From Pseudorhodobacter sp. (lineage in GTDB: Bacteria > Pseudomonadota > Alphaproteobacteria > Rhodobacterales > Rhodobacteraceae): 48,158 nucleotides of DNA. The stretch spans positions 1 to 48,158 of the forward strand of contig JAQWYA010000130.1 in NCBI GenBank assembly GCA_029254215.1. The letters run 5' to 3'. This document shows positions 16,309 through 25,046 of this stretch, piece by piece. The notes under the pieces were generated by a model that ran no database searches, was not told the DNA's origin, and was given only the letters and a program-made list of their open reading frames with translations. Each line of letters opens with the position of its first letter. Within the stretch, counting starts at the first letter, position 1. Made by a program: the position numbers and the translations under genes.

Positions 16309-18017
16309 GCAGCGAGATCCTCATCCGACAGGGCGTAAAGCCCCGCAGCGCCTTCGCGTACCTGAGCCAGCAGCCCCGCATGTTCCGGCAAAAGCCGTTT
16401 GATTGCAATCCGTGCCAAAGCAGTGCGCGGGCCGTCTACGCCTTCGGCAATCGCGGCGCGCAGGTGGAAATGCGCCCCAAGCACCCGCGCAAAAGCCTTC
16501 AGATAGGGAACAGCCCCGGCAAAACGGTCGTTCATGTCTTGCGCCACCAGCCATTCCGTCGCCTCGCGCAGGCTTTCAGCGGCGTTCCAAGTGGCGGTCG
16601 CGATGTTGGGGTATTGCGCGCGCACGCCATGGGCGGTCTGTTCGATCTCTTCGATCAGGCGGAAGGCGGCCTCGCCCCCGTCCATCATCTTGCGCCCGAC
16701 AAGATCCATCGCCTGAATGCCGTTCGTGCCTTCATAGATCGTGGTCACGCGAACATCGCGCAGGAATTGCGCCGCCCCGGTTTCTTCGATGAAGCCCATA
16801 CCGCCATGGATCTGAATGCCCATATTCGCGACTTCAATGCCGGTATCCGTGCCAAAAGCCTTGCAGATCGGCGTCAGCAGGGCGGCGCGGGCCTGCCATT
16901 CGGGCGAGCCGGTTGCCCGCCCCATGTCAATCGCCACCGCGCAGGCCAGAGAGATCGCCCGCGCTGAGAAGGTTTCGGCCTTCATTAAGGCCAGCATCCG
17001 GCGCACATCGGCATGTCCTGCGATGCTGCTGGACCCTTCCATCGCCGTTTTGCCCTGCTTGCGATCCATCGCATAGGCCAAGGCATGCTGATAGGCGGCT
17101 TCCGCAATGCCCACCCCTTGCACGCCCACGCCCAGCCGGGCGTTGTTCATCATGGTGAACATCGCGGCCATGCCTTTGTGTTCTTCGCCAATCAACCAGC
17201 CCTTCGCGCCGTCATATTGCATCACCGCCGTAGGGGAGCCGTGCAGCCCCAGCTTATGCTCAAGGCTGACAACCGAAAGGCTGTTACGCGGGCCGGGGTT
17301 GCCGTTTGCATCGGGGATCAGTTTGGGCACCATGAACAGGCTGATCCCTTTGGTGCCTGGCCCTGCATCGGGAAGCCGGGCCAGAACCAGATGGCAGACG
17401 TTTTCTGAAAAGTCGTTATCTGCCCATGTGATATAGATCTTCTGTCCGGTGATCGCATAGGTGCCATCCGCCATCGGCTCTGCTTTGGTGCGCAAGGCCC
17501 CCACGTCAGAACCGGCCTGCGGTTCGGTCAGGTTCATGGTCCCGCACCATTCGCCGGAAATCAGCTTCGGAATATACAGCGCCTTGATCTCGTCTGAGGC
17601 GTGATGCTCCAGCGCTTCGATCTGGCCTTGGGTCATCAGCGGGTTCAATTGCAGCGCCAGACAGGCCGAGCCCATCATCTCATTCACCGCCGAGGTGACG
17701 GTCATCGGCAACCCCATGCCGCCATGTTCAGGATTGGCGGCAATGCTGACCCAGCCTCCATCCACAATCGCGCGGTAACCTTCGGCAAAGCCGGGGGGCG
17801 TGCGCACAACACCATTCTCCAGCCGGGAGGGGTGCAGATCGCCAGCCCGCTGCAAGGGCGCAAGCACGGTTTCGCACAGCTTGGCAGCCTCAGACAAAAC
17901 GGCCTCTACCGTTTCGGGCGTGGCCTCTGCAAACAGCTCGGTCTGGGGGACGTTCTGAAACCCGACAACATGGTCAAGCAGGAACCGGAAATCAGCGAGC
18001 GGGGCGCTGTAGGGCAT
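16305..18017 (-). CDS. Acyl-CoA dehydrogenase, DmdC-like long form
   Basis: A flavin enzyme that introduces the alpha-beta double bond into acyl-CoA. At 570 residues it is longer than the usual 380-400 and carries the extra C-terminal domain found in the DmdC and related subgroup. Visible features are the FAD-contact segment GTMNLTEPQAGSDVGALRTK, TYAITGQKIYITW, and GIQIHGGMGFIEE with VTTIYEGTNGIQAMD near the catalytic region. DmdC of Roseobacters oxidises 3-methylmercaptopropionyl-CoA from dimethylsulfoniopropionate; the resemblance is good but dmdB and dmdD are absent here, so the substrate stays open. It heads the coupled set that includes the metallo-hydrolase and the hypothetical gene. 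Confidence 0.9.
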   Translation of the reverse strand: MPYSAPLADFRFLLDHVVGFQNVPQTELFAEATPETVEAVLSEAAKLCETVLAPLQRAGDLHPSRLENGVVRTPPGFAEGYRAIVDGGWVSIAANPEHGGMGLPMTVTSAVNEMMGSACLALQLNPLMTQGQIEALEHHASDEIKALYIPKLISGEWCGTMNLTEPQAGSDVGALRTKAEPMADGTYAITGQKIYITWADNDFSENVCHLVLARLPDAGPGTKGISLFMVPKLIPDANGNPGPRNSLSVVSLEHKLGLHGSPTAVMQYDGAKGWLIGEEHKGMAAMFTMMNNARLGVGVQGVGIAEAAYQHALAYAMDRKQGKTAMEGSSSIAGHADVRRMLALMKAETFSARAISLACAVAIDMGRATGSPEWQARAALLTPICKAFGTDTGIEVANMGIQIHGGMGFIEETGAAQFLRDVRVTTIYEGTNGIQAMDLVGRKMMDGGEAAFRLIEEIEQTAHGVRAQYPNIATATWNAAESLREATEWLVAQDMNDRFAGAVPYLKAFARVLGAHFHLRAAIAEGVDGPRTALARIAIKRLLPEHAGLLAQVREGAAGLYALSDEDLAA

Positions 18018-18090
18018 AATGAACCTCGTCTTTCGTCAGGCTAATGTCATCGGGGTAATTTGTCAGGCGGGTGCTTTGCAAAGTGGAACA

Positions 18091-18121
18091 GGCCAAGGTA
18101 TAGGGCTTGACGGCCAAGGTA
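18091..18121 (+). repeat. 10-bp direct repeat spaced by two helical turns
   Basis: GGCCAAGGTA occurs at 18091-18100 and again at 18112-18121, a period of 21 bp, in the 147-nt divergent region between the acyl-CoA dehydrogenase and tsaC genes. The same-face spacing would suit an activator or repressor dimer. No third copy is seen. Confidence 0.35.
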
Positions 18122-18164
18122 ACGACTTGGCTTTCCTCATCAAGGCCAACGCTGCGTCACAATC

Positions 18165-19124
18165 ATGATTGAAACCCTGACCCTTGACCCAACGGCAAGC
18201 GGCATTGCCAAGGCTGCGGATCTGCTTCGCGCGGGCGGGCTTGTCGCCTTCCCCACCGAGACGGTCTATGGGCTGGGGGGGGATGCGCGCAGCGATCTTG
18301 CGGTAGCCGGTATTTTCGATGCCAAGGGGCGGCCCCGCTTCAACCCTTTGATCGTGCATCTTCCCGATCTGGAGGCCGCCGAAACCTATGCGCAGTTCAC
18401 GCCTCAGGCGCGGGCGGTGGCTGCGGCGTTCTGGCCCGGCCCGCTCACCCTTGTCCTTCCTTTGAAAGAGCCGTCGATCCTGTCGCCGCTGGTGACAGCC
18501 GGGCTTGACACCGTGGCGCTCCGGGTACCGGCGCATCCGGTTGCGCAGTCTTTGCTGCGGGCATTCGATGGGCCTTTGGCGGCGCCTTCGGCCAATCCTT
18601 CGGGGCGGGTGTCGCCCACAAGGGCGGCGCATGTTCTGGACGGGCTTGCGGGCCGGATCGGGGCGGTGCTGGACGGGGGCTCATGTGCAGTGGGCGTTGA
18701 ATCCACCATTCTGGGGCTTGCAGATGGCCCGGTTTTGTTGCGCCCCGGCGGCGTTCCGGTGGAGGCGCTGGAGGCGATGTTGGGGCAGGCACTTGCCAGC
18801 GGTGGCGATGCGGCAAAGCCCTCGGCACCCGGCCAACTGGCGTCTCATTACGCGCCCCGCGCAGGGGTGCGTCTTGGCGTGACCCATCCGGAACCCGCCG
18901 AGATCTGGGTCGGTTTCGGCGAAAACTCGGTGGGCGCGCAACTGAGCCTCTCACGCTCTGGCGATCTGGTCGAGGCGGCTGCCGCCCTCTTTCATTGCCT
19001 GCGGGAGGCCGATGAACGCGCAGGCCCACAGGGCGCCATCGCCTTTGCTCCGGTGCCGGAAATGGGCCTTGGGCGGGCCATCAACGACCGGCTGCGCCGT
19101 GCAGCCGCCCCGCGTCCGGCCTGA
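18165..19124 (+). CDS. tsaC: L-threonylcarbamoyladenylate synthase (Sua5 form)
   Basis: The enzyme makes threonylcarbamoyl-AMP, used for the t6A37 modification of ANN-decoding tRNAs. The 319-residue product has the TsaC core with FPTETVYGLGGDAR at about 28-41, the SANPSGRVSPTRA and VESTILGL nucleotide loops, and a linker with LASHYAPRAGVR joined to a C-terminal Sua5 domain. That C-terminal domain separates it from the shorter TsaC of E. coli. The ATG at 18165 opens the family's normal N-terminus. It is a single gene, followed 136 nt later by mscL. Confidence 0.93.
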   Translation: MIETLTLDPTASGIAKAADLLRAGGLVAFPTETVYGLGGDARSDLAVAGIFDAKGRPRFNPLIVHLPDLEAAETYAQFTPQARAVAAAFWPGPLTLVLPLKEPSILSPLVTAGLDTVALRVPAHPVAQSLLRAFDGPLAAPSANPSGRVSPTRAAHVLDGLAGRIGAVLDGGSCAVGVESTILGLADGPVLLRPGGVPVEALEAMLGQALASGGDAAKPSAPGQLASHYAPRAGVRLGVTHPEPAEIWVGFGENSVGAQLSLSRSGDLVEAAAALFHCLREADERAGPQGAIAFAPVPEMGLGRAINDRLRRAAAPRPA

Positions 19125-19260
19125 CGGGTAAAACCGAACGGGCACCAACGGGCGATAATTCCCCTAAACTCGCGTTAAAACATGTGCCACTTTGTTCCGG
19201 CGCTGTACTGCGCAAAAAACAAATAGCCGGGGCGACCGGCTGAGTCAGGGGACAGTCAGT

Positions 19261-19695
19261 ATGATTAATGAATTCAAGTCATTCATTGCCAAGGGCAATG
19301 TGATGGATATGGCCGTGGGCATCATCATCGGGGCGGCCTTCACGGCCATCGTCTCGTCGCTGGTGGGGGATCTGATCAACCCGATCATCGGGCTTATCAT
19401 TGGCGGGATCGACTTTTCCGGCATGTATCTGGTGCTGAGCGGCGAAGTTGCGCCGGGAACAAGCCTCGCCGCCGCCCGCGAGGCAGGGGCCGCGATCTTT
19501 GCTTATGGCGCGTTCATCATGGCGGTTATCAACTTCCTGATCATCGCTTTCGTCGTGTTCATGCTCGTCAAGATGGTCAATCGCGTGAAAGATGCGGCGA
19601 TCGCCAAAGAAGCCCCCGTAGCGACAGCCCCCAAAGGCCCGACGCAGGAAGAGCTTTTGGCCGATATTCGTGACCTGCTAAAAGCCCGCACCTGA
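19261..19695 (+). CDS. mscL: Large-conductance mechanosensitive channel
   Basis: MscL is a homopentameric inner-membrane channel that opens under membrane tension to release solutes in hypo-osmotic shock. The ATG at 19261 follows CAGGGGACAGTCAGT and gives 144 residues. The N-terminal amphipathic helix [20 protein letters not shown], the pore helix [20 protein letters not shown], the periplasmic loop, the second helix [18 protein letters not shown] and the cytoplasmic helix [13 protein letters not shown] are all present. An upstream extension of the frame has no family character and was not used. It converges with the GlxA-type regulator. Confidence 0.95.
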   Translation: MINEFKSFIAKGNVMDMAVGIIIGAAFTAIVSSLVGDLINPIIGLIIGGIDFSGMYLVLSGEVAPGTSLAAAREAGAAIFAYGAFIMAVINFLIIAFVVFMLVKMVNRVKDAAIAKEAPVATAPKGPTQEELLADIRDLLKART

Positions 19696-19711
19696 TGCTT
19701 TAAGACGGCCC

Positions 19712-19743
19712 ACCACAGGCGCGCCGTACTGCGTGCCTGTGGT
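19712..19743. terminator. Hairpin between convergent mscL and regulator genes
   Basis: A perfect 9-bp stem, ACCACAGGC at 19712-19720 and GCCTGTGGT at 19735-19743, with more pairing inside the loop, lies between the two converging stops. There is no T-run in either direction, so termination efficiency is uncertain, but the position suits a shared end point. Confidence 0.5.
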
Positions 19744-19745
19744 CG

Positions 19746-20786
19746 CTATCGGCGTTGTGATGAAGGGTGCGGGGCGTGATCATTCCAGCTTTTGCTGAAC
19801 CCGCTGGGCGATTGCCCGTATTTCGCCCGAAACAACCGCGCAAGGTTTGACCCGGTTTCAAACCCTGTCGCGGCCGCGATGGCTTGCACGGAAAGATTGG
19901 TCTCACTCAGCAGCGCATAGGCGCGCGCGATGCGCAGGTCGACGTAATATTTGCGGGGCGAGGTACCCAGAAGGGTGGCAAAGTTCCGCTCTAGCTGTCG
20001 CCGAGACAGGCCGACATAAGACGCGATTTCCGACATGCCCAGCGGCTCTTCAAGGTTTTCCTGCATCAGTTGAACGGCAGCGATCAGATGCTGATTGCGA
20101 CTGCCCAGCGTGACAGAGGCGCTGCTGCGTTGGGCGGCGTTGGCGGCATTGCTGCGTCCGTGCAAACACATATCCGCAACAACCAGCGCAAATTTCGGGC
20201 CGTGGTCCGCCTCGATCAGTTTCAGCATCAAATCTGTCGCAGCGCTGCCTCCGGCCGCGGTAATAACGCCCTCTTCCATCTCGTAGAGGTTCATACTGGG
20301 CAGCAGGTCCACAAAGCTTTCGATGAAGGCCGTCTGGTTTTCCCAATGCAGGGTAAAACGGGCTTTGCCCAGCAGGCCAGCCTTTGCCAGCGTGAAAGCC
20401 CCGGTGCACAACCCGCCGACGCGCCCCCCGATCTTGCGCTGATGCCGGAGCCAAGCCGTCACCGCAGGGTCTAGCGTTTCCAATGGCTCCACCCCCGAAC
20501 AGGCAAAGGCTGTGGCGGTGCGCGCAACCGGGGCGAGCTTGCTATCAGGCACCACCGTCAGATTGTTGGAGCAGGTCACCGGTTTGCCGTCAGCGGTCAT
20601 CGTATACCAGCGATACAGCTCTTTCTGCGCGATCTGATTGGCGATCCGCAGCGGTTCTATTGCCGAAGACAGGGCCAGCATCGTCAGTTTTGGCAGCAGG
20701 GCGAAATAGAATTCATGCACCGGCCCGTCATATCGGATCGGGAAAGAGGCCGCGCCCTTTTGCAAAAATCGGCTGCGTTCCGTCAT
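19746..20786 (-). CDS. GlxA-family AraC-type transcriptional regulator
   Basis: A 346-residue regulator with an N-terminal DJ-1/PfpI-like domain (about 20-200, including GGRVGGLCTGAFTLAKAGLL) and a C-terminal AraC DNA-binding domain with two helix-turn-helix units (about 235-335; MSEIASYVGLSRRQLERNF and VQAIAAATGFETGSNLARLF). Relatives such as GbdR, ArgR and CdhR control use of glycine betaine, arginine and carnitine, so a nitrogenous metabolite is the probable signal. The nearest gene is the ProC-like reductase upstream on the same strand, separated by 61 nt. Confidence 0.9.
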   Translation of the reverse strand: MTERSRFLQKGAASFPIRYDGPVHEFYFALLPKLTMLALSSAIEPLRIANQIAQKELYRWYTMTADGKPVTCSNNLTVVPDSKLAPVARTATAFACSGVEPLETLDPAVTAWLRHQRKIGGRVGGLCTGAFTLAKAGLLGKARFTLHWENQTAFIESFVDLLPSMNLYEMEEGVITAAGGSAATDLMLKLIEADHGPKFALVVADMCLHGRSNAANAAQRSSASVTLGSRNQHLIAAVQLMQENLEEPLGMSEIASYVGLSRRQLERNFATLLGTSPRKYYVDLRIARAYALLSETNLSVQAIAAATGFETGSNLARLFRAKYGQSPSGFSKSWNDHAPHPSSQRR

Positions 20787-20847
20787 GCTGACATCTTTTC
20801 TGCCTGAGGGTAGCCCTTACGCCGTGCTGTTGTCATGCAATGCGGCC

Positions 20848-21645
20848 TCATCGGTTCGGTTGATCCGACGCTGAGAGGGCGCGCGCAGGCAAGCCCAACC
20901 GATCCCGAAAACCGTCAAGTCCGGTGCGCAACGCCGTCAGCATCCCTTCTTGTGCCAAGTGGCGGTTCAGCGTGTCGTTCAAGCCTCCGGCGACGGACAA
21001 ACCGGCCTGAACCGTTTCGATCCGAAGGTCGGGGTTCTGCGCAAACTCCTGAAAATAACTTCCCATCAGGGCGGTCAGATAATGTTCGGCCATGGCCTTG
21101 TCGCCGGTGAACTCCGCCAGCCAATCGGCCCCGACGCGAAGCTGAGTAAAAAGCGGCAGCAAAAGGGAGGTTGCGGCGAAATGGGCGTTCAGGGCGGTTT
21201 CCGTTGGGGCCACCTGAATCTTTGCGCTATCGCCAAGGAGCGGGTGCAAGGTCTCTGATGACGGATAGCAGACCAACGGGCTTTGCCCGCCCGGAAGGCT
21301 TGGCAGGGGGATCGCGATAGAGGCAGTCGCTGCCGGCGCGCAAAGCTCTAAAAGCGCGTCATGGCCCAGATCGACCATGACGGAGACGATGGCGTGATCC
21401 GTCCGAAAGGGAAGCTCTGGCAGAACAGCTTTGGCGACCGGGGCCAAAAGACACAGAAAGACAACCTCGGATTGGGCGACGACCTGATCGTTCGGGGCGA
21501 CCGTCACGTCGGAAAACCGTGCCGCAAGCCCGGATGAAACAGTGACATTGCGTTCCGACACAAAGATCTTGTGGCCCTTGCCCGCCAAGGTTTCGACCAT
21601 GGCGGTTGCGATTTCTCCGGTCCCGAGAAAACCGATGCGCGCCAT
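20848..21645 (-). CDS. ProC-like NAD(P)-dependent reductase
   Basis: The 265-residue protein has an N-terminal dinucleotide-binding fold, MARIGFLGTGEIATAMVETL, and a helical C-terminal domain with VQAGLSVAGGLNDTLNRHL. Overall layout matches pyrroline-5-carboxylate reductase relatives (the F420/NADP oxidoreductase coenzyme domain). The proline-enzyme C-terminal signature PGGT-x-GL is not present, so it is probably a paralogue with another substrate. It lies just upstream of the GlxA-type regulator on the same strand and could be its target or partner. Confidence 0.78.
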   Translation of the reverse strand: MARIGFLGTGEIATAMVETLAGKGHKIFVSERNVTVSSGLAARFSDVTVAPNDQVVAQSEVVFLCLLAPVAKAVLPELPFRTDHAIVSVMVDLGHDALLELCAPAATASIAIPLPSLPGGQSPLVCYPSSETLHPLLGDSAKIQVAPTETALNAHFAATSLLLPLFTQLRVGADWLAEFTGDKAMAEHYLTALMGSYFQEFAQNPDLRIETVQAGLSVAGGLNDTLNRHLAQEGMLTALRTGLDGFRDRLGLPARALSASDQPNR

Positions 21646-21773
21646 TACGCTCCGCCTCTTTGCGGGGTGTTCCGCGCCTGTCTTTGACCTGTTGCCGTCA
21701 TTGCCTGCCTCCCTATCCTTGGAAGGTCAGAGTAATCCTTCGCTCTGGCCCAAGACAAGCCGTTGCGATTGTC

Positions 21774-22118
21774 CTAGCGATTGCTGTCGATCCATTTCGA
21801 CATGCGCAGCCGGTCCTGAAAGCAATCACGCGGCACTTCGCGTCGTTTGATCCGGGCGATGCGTTCGGCAAAGGCCACCTGCTTTGACGAGGGGTAGTTC
21901 GAAAACCTGCTTTCCGCCAAGGGCGCGCGGTTTTCACTGATCCAATCCGACAGGGCGGCGCGATCCTGCAGGGCCGAACCCGGCAGCGGCTCCCCTTTGC
22001 TGGCGGCAATCTGGCGGGCATAGGCGATCTGTTTGGGGGTGACGGGCAAGCGATGATAATCGTTGGACGGCTCCGCCGAGGTGCCGGGCGTCATGGGCAG
22101 GGTTTGGGTGCTGTTCAT
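21774..22118 (-). CDS. Small protein of two tandem 38-residue repeats
   Basis: I do not know a name for this 114-residue protein. Residues 27-64 (TPKQIAYARQIAASKG to DWISENR) and 77-114 (SSKQVAFAERIARIKR to KWIDSNR) are two copies of one 38-residue unit, identical at 16 positions, each with KQxAxAxxIA and QDR...SxWIxxNR. A single unit of this type forms the tail of many bacterial topoisomerase III and related proteins, from memory. The ATG at 22118 has GGAGGCCAAG before it. A 15-to-20-residue disordered start precedes repeat 1. It is divergent from the Lrp regulator. Confidence 0.8.
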   Translation of the reverse strand: MNSTQTLPMTPGTSAEPSNDYHRLPVTPKQIAYARQIAASKGEPLPGSALQDRAALSDWISENRAPLAESRFSNYPSSKQVAFAERIARIKRREVPRDCFQDRLRMSKWIDSNR

Positions 22119-22336
22119 CTTGGCCTCCGTTCCATCTGGAATCAGGCATAGAACAAAAAGAGAACAAAAACAAGATGCGGCAGCCGTAGCGCCAAATTGT
22201 ACTATGTCTTGAGGTCTGTGGCGCGGTTTCAGCAAGCTGTAGTGTTGCTACGATCCGTCGAATTATCTCGTGACGTTGGGCGAGGATTCGGGATATTATT
22301 CGGCATATTTCCACTCTGGCAGAAGATAACCATAAT

Positions 22337-22798
22337 ATGACTGATCTTGACGCAACAGACCGCCGCATATTGACCGTTCTTCAGGCCGAAGGGCGTGTGA
22401 CCAATGCGGAACTGTCTGAGAGGATCAACCTGTCGCCTTCGGCCTGTCATCGCCGTGTTCAACGGCTGGAGGAGGAAGGTTACATCAGCGGCTATGTCGC
22501 CTTGCTGGACGCCCGCAAAATGGGCCGTCCGACGACCGTCTTTGTCGAGATCACCTTGCAGGGGCAGGCCGACGAAGTGCTTGACGCTTTCGAACGTGAG
22601 ATCGCGCGCATTCCCGACATTCTGGAATGTCACCTGATGGCAGGGTCTGCGGATTACCTTCTCAAGGTGATGGCGCAAGACACCGAGGATTTCGCCCGCA
22701 TCCATCGCCAATACCTGTCGCGGCTTCCGGGTGTCGCGCAGATGCAATCTTCCTTCGCGCTGCGCACGGTTCTGAAAACAACGGCCCTGTCTGTCTGA
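22337..22798 (+). CDS. Lrp/AsnC-family transcriptional regulator
   Basis: The 153-residue protein has an N-terminal winged helix-turn-helix (LDATDRRILTVLQAEGRVTN, then LSPSACHRRVQRLEEEG) and a C-terminal ligand-binding RAM domain (VFVEITLQGQADEVLDAF, and VMAQDTEDFARIHRQYLSRL). Such proteins form octamers and sense an amino acid. The regulated gene cannot be assigned; the divergent two-repeat protein across 218 nt is a candidate, as are the regulator's own promoter. It converges with pssA, with 3 nt between stops. Confidence 0.93.
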   Translation: MTDLDATDRRILTVLQAEGRVTNAELSERINLSPSACHRRVQRLEEEGYISGYVALLDARKMGRPTTVFVEITLQGQADEVLDAFEREIARIPDILECHLMAGSADYLLKVMAQDTEDFARIHRQYLSRLPGVAQMQSSFALRTVLKTTALSV

Positions 22799-22801
22799 GG
22801 A

Positions 22802-23548
22802 TCAGATCGGGCGTTTGCGCAGATGCTGCAAGATGCAATAGAGCACGACGCCGAGGTAGGCGAGGTCGAGAAGGGCCATCAAAAGCCAGAACCGGGTGAC
22901 CATCAGGCCCACGATCACGGCGGCGCTGACGAGGACAAAGATCTGCTTTTCGCGCGGAATCCGTAGCGCCTTTGACGAAATGGTCGGGATCTTGCTGATC
23001 ATCATCCAGCCGACGATCCCCATCCAAAGTCCGAACAGGAACGGGTGGGCCTTCGCGTCGATCAGGCCATAGAAATGCAGGAAGATCGGCAAAAGCGCCA
23101 GCATCGCCCCGCCCGGTGCCGGAACGCCGGTGAAATGCGGCTTGCCGCTTGGGGGTGGGGCATCGCGGTTGACGTTGAACCGGGCCAGCCGCAAGCAGCA
23201 GCAGCAGGCAAAGATCAACACGAACATCCAGCCGGTTGCGAAATCGCGCGACAGCGCAAACTGGAACACCAAGATCCCCGGTGCGACGCCAAAATTCACG
23301 AAATCCGACAGGCTGTCCAACTCTCCGCCGATGTCACTGGCGGCGTTCAGGCGGCGTGCCAGCAAGCCATCCAGCCCGTCGATCAAGGCGGCGAAAATCA
23401 ACAGCGTCGCGGCAATTTCATAATTCCCGACCAAGACGAAGCGGATCGACGTGAGCCCCGCACAAAGCCCGAGGATCGTCACCATGTTCGGCAAAAGCAT
23501 GAAAATCGACAGGCTGCTTTCACGGGGCTTACGCTCGGGCATTGGCAT
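22802..23548 (-). CDS. pssA: CDP-diacylglycerol-serine O-phosphatidyltransferase
   Basis: This inner-membrane enzyme makes phosphatidylserine from CDP-diacylglycerol and serine. The 248-residue product has several hydrophobic helices and the CDP-alcohol phosphotransferase motif, DGLDGLLARRLNAASDIGGE followed by LDSLSD, with all its aspartates. The start forms a TAATG junction with the psd stop. psd and pssA together build phosphatidylethanolamine, so the two consecutive steps are translationally coupled, with the second enzyme encoded first. Confidence 0.95.
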   Translation of the reverse strand: MPMPERKPRESSLSIFMLLPNMVTILGLCAGLTSIRFVLVGNYEIAATLLIFAALIDGLDGLLARRLNAASDIGGELDSLSDFVNFGVAPGILVFQFALSRDFATGWMFVLIFACCCCLRLARFNVNRDAPPPSGKPHFTGVPAPGGAMLALLPIFLHFYGLIDAKAHPFLFGLWMGIVGWMMISKIPTISSKALRIPREKQIFVLVSAAVIVGLMVTRFWLLMALLDLAYLGVVLYCILQHLRKRPI

Positions 23549-24246
23549 TATCTTTCACGTCCTTCGCGGCGCGGCTCCGGGCTGGTCATATCGGCCAAGA
23601 CAGTTTCCCCCGCCACCATCGTCTGACCAAGGCAGACAAGGGGTTCAACACCGTCGGGCAGGTAAACATCCAGCCGCGATCCAAAGCGGATCATGCCGAA
23701 ACGCTCTCCGGCCTGAAGACGCGCGCCTTCGGGCACTTCGCAGACGATGCGCCGGGCCACGAGCCCCGCGATCTGCACCACGGCAAGCTCCCGTCCGTCA
23801 TCCATCCGCACGACAAGGGCGTTGCGTTCGTTATCGACGCTCGCCTTATCCAGCGAGGCGTTGAGGAATTTGCCGGGGCGATAGGCGATCTTTGTGACCT
23901 CACCGGGAACGGGCAGGCGGTTCACATGGCAGTTGAACACGTTCATGAAGACCGACACGCGCAGCATGGGCTTGTCACCCATTTCCAGCTCTGCCGGCGG
24001 AACGGCGGGTTCGATCAAAGAGATCACCCCATCCGCGGGGCTGATGATCAGCCCTTCGCGGGTCGGCGTCACGCGTTTGGGATCGCGAAAGAAGTAATAG
24101 CACCAGACGGTCAATCCCAGCCCGATCCAACCCAAAGGTTGCCAGACCCAGAACAGAACCAGCGCCACGGCGCCAAAGATCGGGATGAAACGCCAGCCCT
24201 CACGGTGAATCGGCTTGATAACGGTAGAGAGCATATCGGCGGACAT
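23548..24246 (-). CDS. psd: Phosphatidylserine decarboxylase
   Basis: The proenzyme cleaves itself to form a pyruvoyl group and then decarboxylates phosphatidylserine to phosphatidylethanolamine. The 232-residue length and the [11 protein letters not shown] sequence place it in the short PSD-A type, where cleavage occurs between Gly and Ser. The N-terminus has a hydrophobic anchor of two close segments at about 21-52. Other family motifs are SPADGVIS and [23 protein letters not shown] precedes the ATG. It is the first gene of the psd-pssA unit. Confidence 0.95.
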   Translation of the reverse strand: MSADMLSTVIKPIHREGWRFIPIFGAVALVLFWVWQPLGWIGLGLTVWCYYFFRDPKRVTPTREGLIISPADGVISLIEPAVPPAELEMGDKPMLRVSVFMNVFNCHVNRLPVPGEVTKIAYRPGKFLNASLDKASVDNERNALVVRMDDGRELAVVQIAGLVARRIVCEVPEGARLQAGERFGMIRFGSRLDVYLPDGVEPLVCLGQTMVAGETVLADMTSPEPRREGRER

Positions 24247-24328
24247 TCAGATAACCTGCGGTCTGGAAGAAGGGTTCAAGGCGTTAAGCACATAACCATC
24301 CGGAAAACAACGGCCACGCAGCGGCACA

Positions 24329-24766
24329 TCACCCGCGCCACGCCAAAAGGATTGTTCCCCCCGCAATCATCACCACGCCCAACCAGTTTGGCAAGCTCAG
24401 GTTCTCGCCCAGAAAGAGCACGGCAAAGACCGCCACCATCACCACGCTCAATTTATCGATCGGGGCCACGCGCGCCGCATCCCCCATCTTGAGCGCCCTG
24501 AAATAGCAAAGCCACGAGGCCCCGGTTGCCAGGCCCGAGAGGATCAGAAACAGAAGGCTTCGGGGCGGCACTGTTTGCAACGGTTGCCACGCGCCTGAGG
24601 CGGCCACGATGGCGGAGATCATCGCCAAAATGACGATGGTTCGGATCAGGGTGGCGAAATCACTGTTGATCTGGGCCACGCCGACCTTGGCCAGAATGGC
24701 CGTCATCGCCGCGAAGAAGGCCGAGGCAAGGGCCCAGAACTGCCAGGTCGTCATCAGGGTTTTCAC
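24329..24766 (-). CDS. Half-size EamA transporter
   Basis: A 145-residue membrane protein with about five hydrophobic helices, that is a single EamA domain rather than the usual two, so it should act as a dimer. I chose the GTG at 24766, which has AGGGA six bases upstream; ATG at 24754 is an alternative, and the longer frame to 24886 adds a non-hydrophobic part without family character. The signatures GASWLCYFRALKMGDAARVA and IDKLSVVMVAVFAVLFLGE are typical of the small 140-residue EamA group. The substrate is unknown. It is 82 nt upstream of psd on the same strand. Confidence 0.82.
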   Translation of the reverse strand: MKTLMTTWQFWALASAFFAAMTAILAKVGVAQINSDFATLIRTIVILAMISAIVAASGAWQPLQTVPPRSLLFLILSGLATGASWLCYFRALKMGDAARVAPIDKLSVVMVAVFAVLFLGENLSLPNWLGVVMIAGGTILLAWRG

Positions 24767-24943
24767 AGCGTTCCCTTCACTGGCCACCGGGGCCCCATGC
24801 ACAAAGCCCAGCCACAGCGCGCTGGCTTGTTTCTTCGACGCCGCCGCCAAAATCAGGAAGGACGGCGATGCGACATGACAATCCATCCTCCGTCAAACTG
24901 CAAGAGAAATGCAGCAGAGCCACAAAGCCGCCGCCTATGGCAT

Positions 24944-24980
24944 AAAAAAACCCCCGGAGCCGGAAGGGCCACGGAGGTTC
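24944..24980 (-). terminator. Intrinsic terminator of rpsU
   Basis: Read on the minus strand, AACCTCCG pairs with CGGGGGTT (one G-T pair), with further GCC/GGC pairing in the loop, and is followed by a run of seven T. It lies 66 nt beyond the rpsU stop. Confidence 0.85.
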
Positions 24981-25046
24981 ATTGACAAAGCAGGGGCAAA
25001 CCCTGCCAGTGTCCGCAAAACGCCAAAAAGCGCGGGTATCCCCGGC

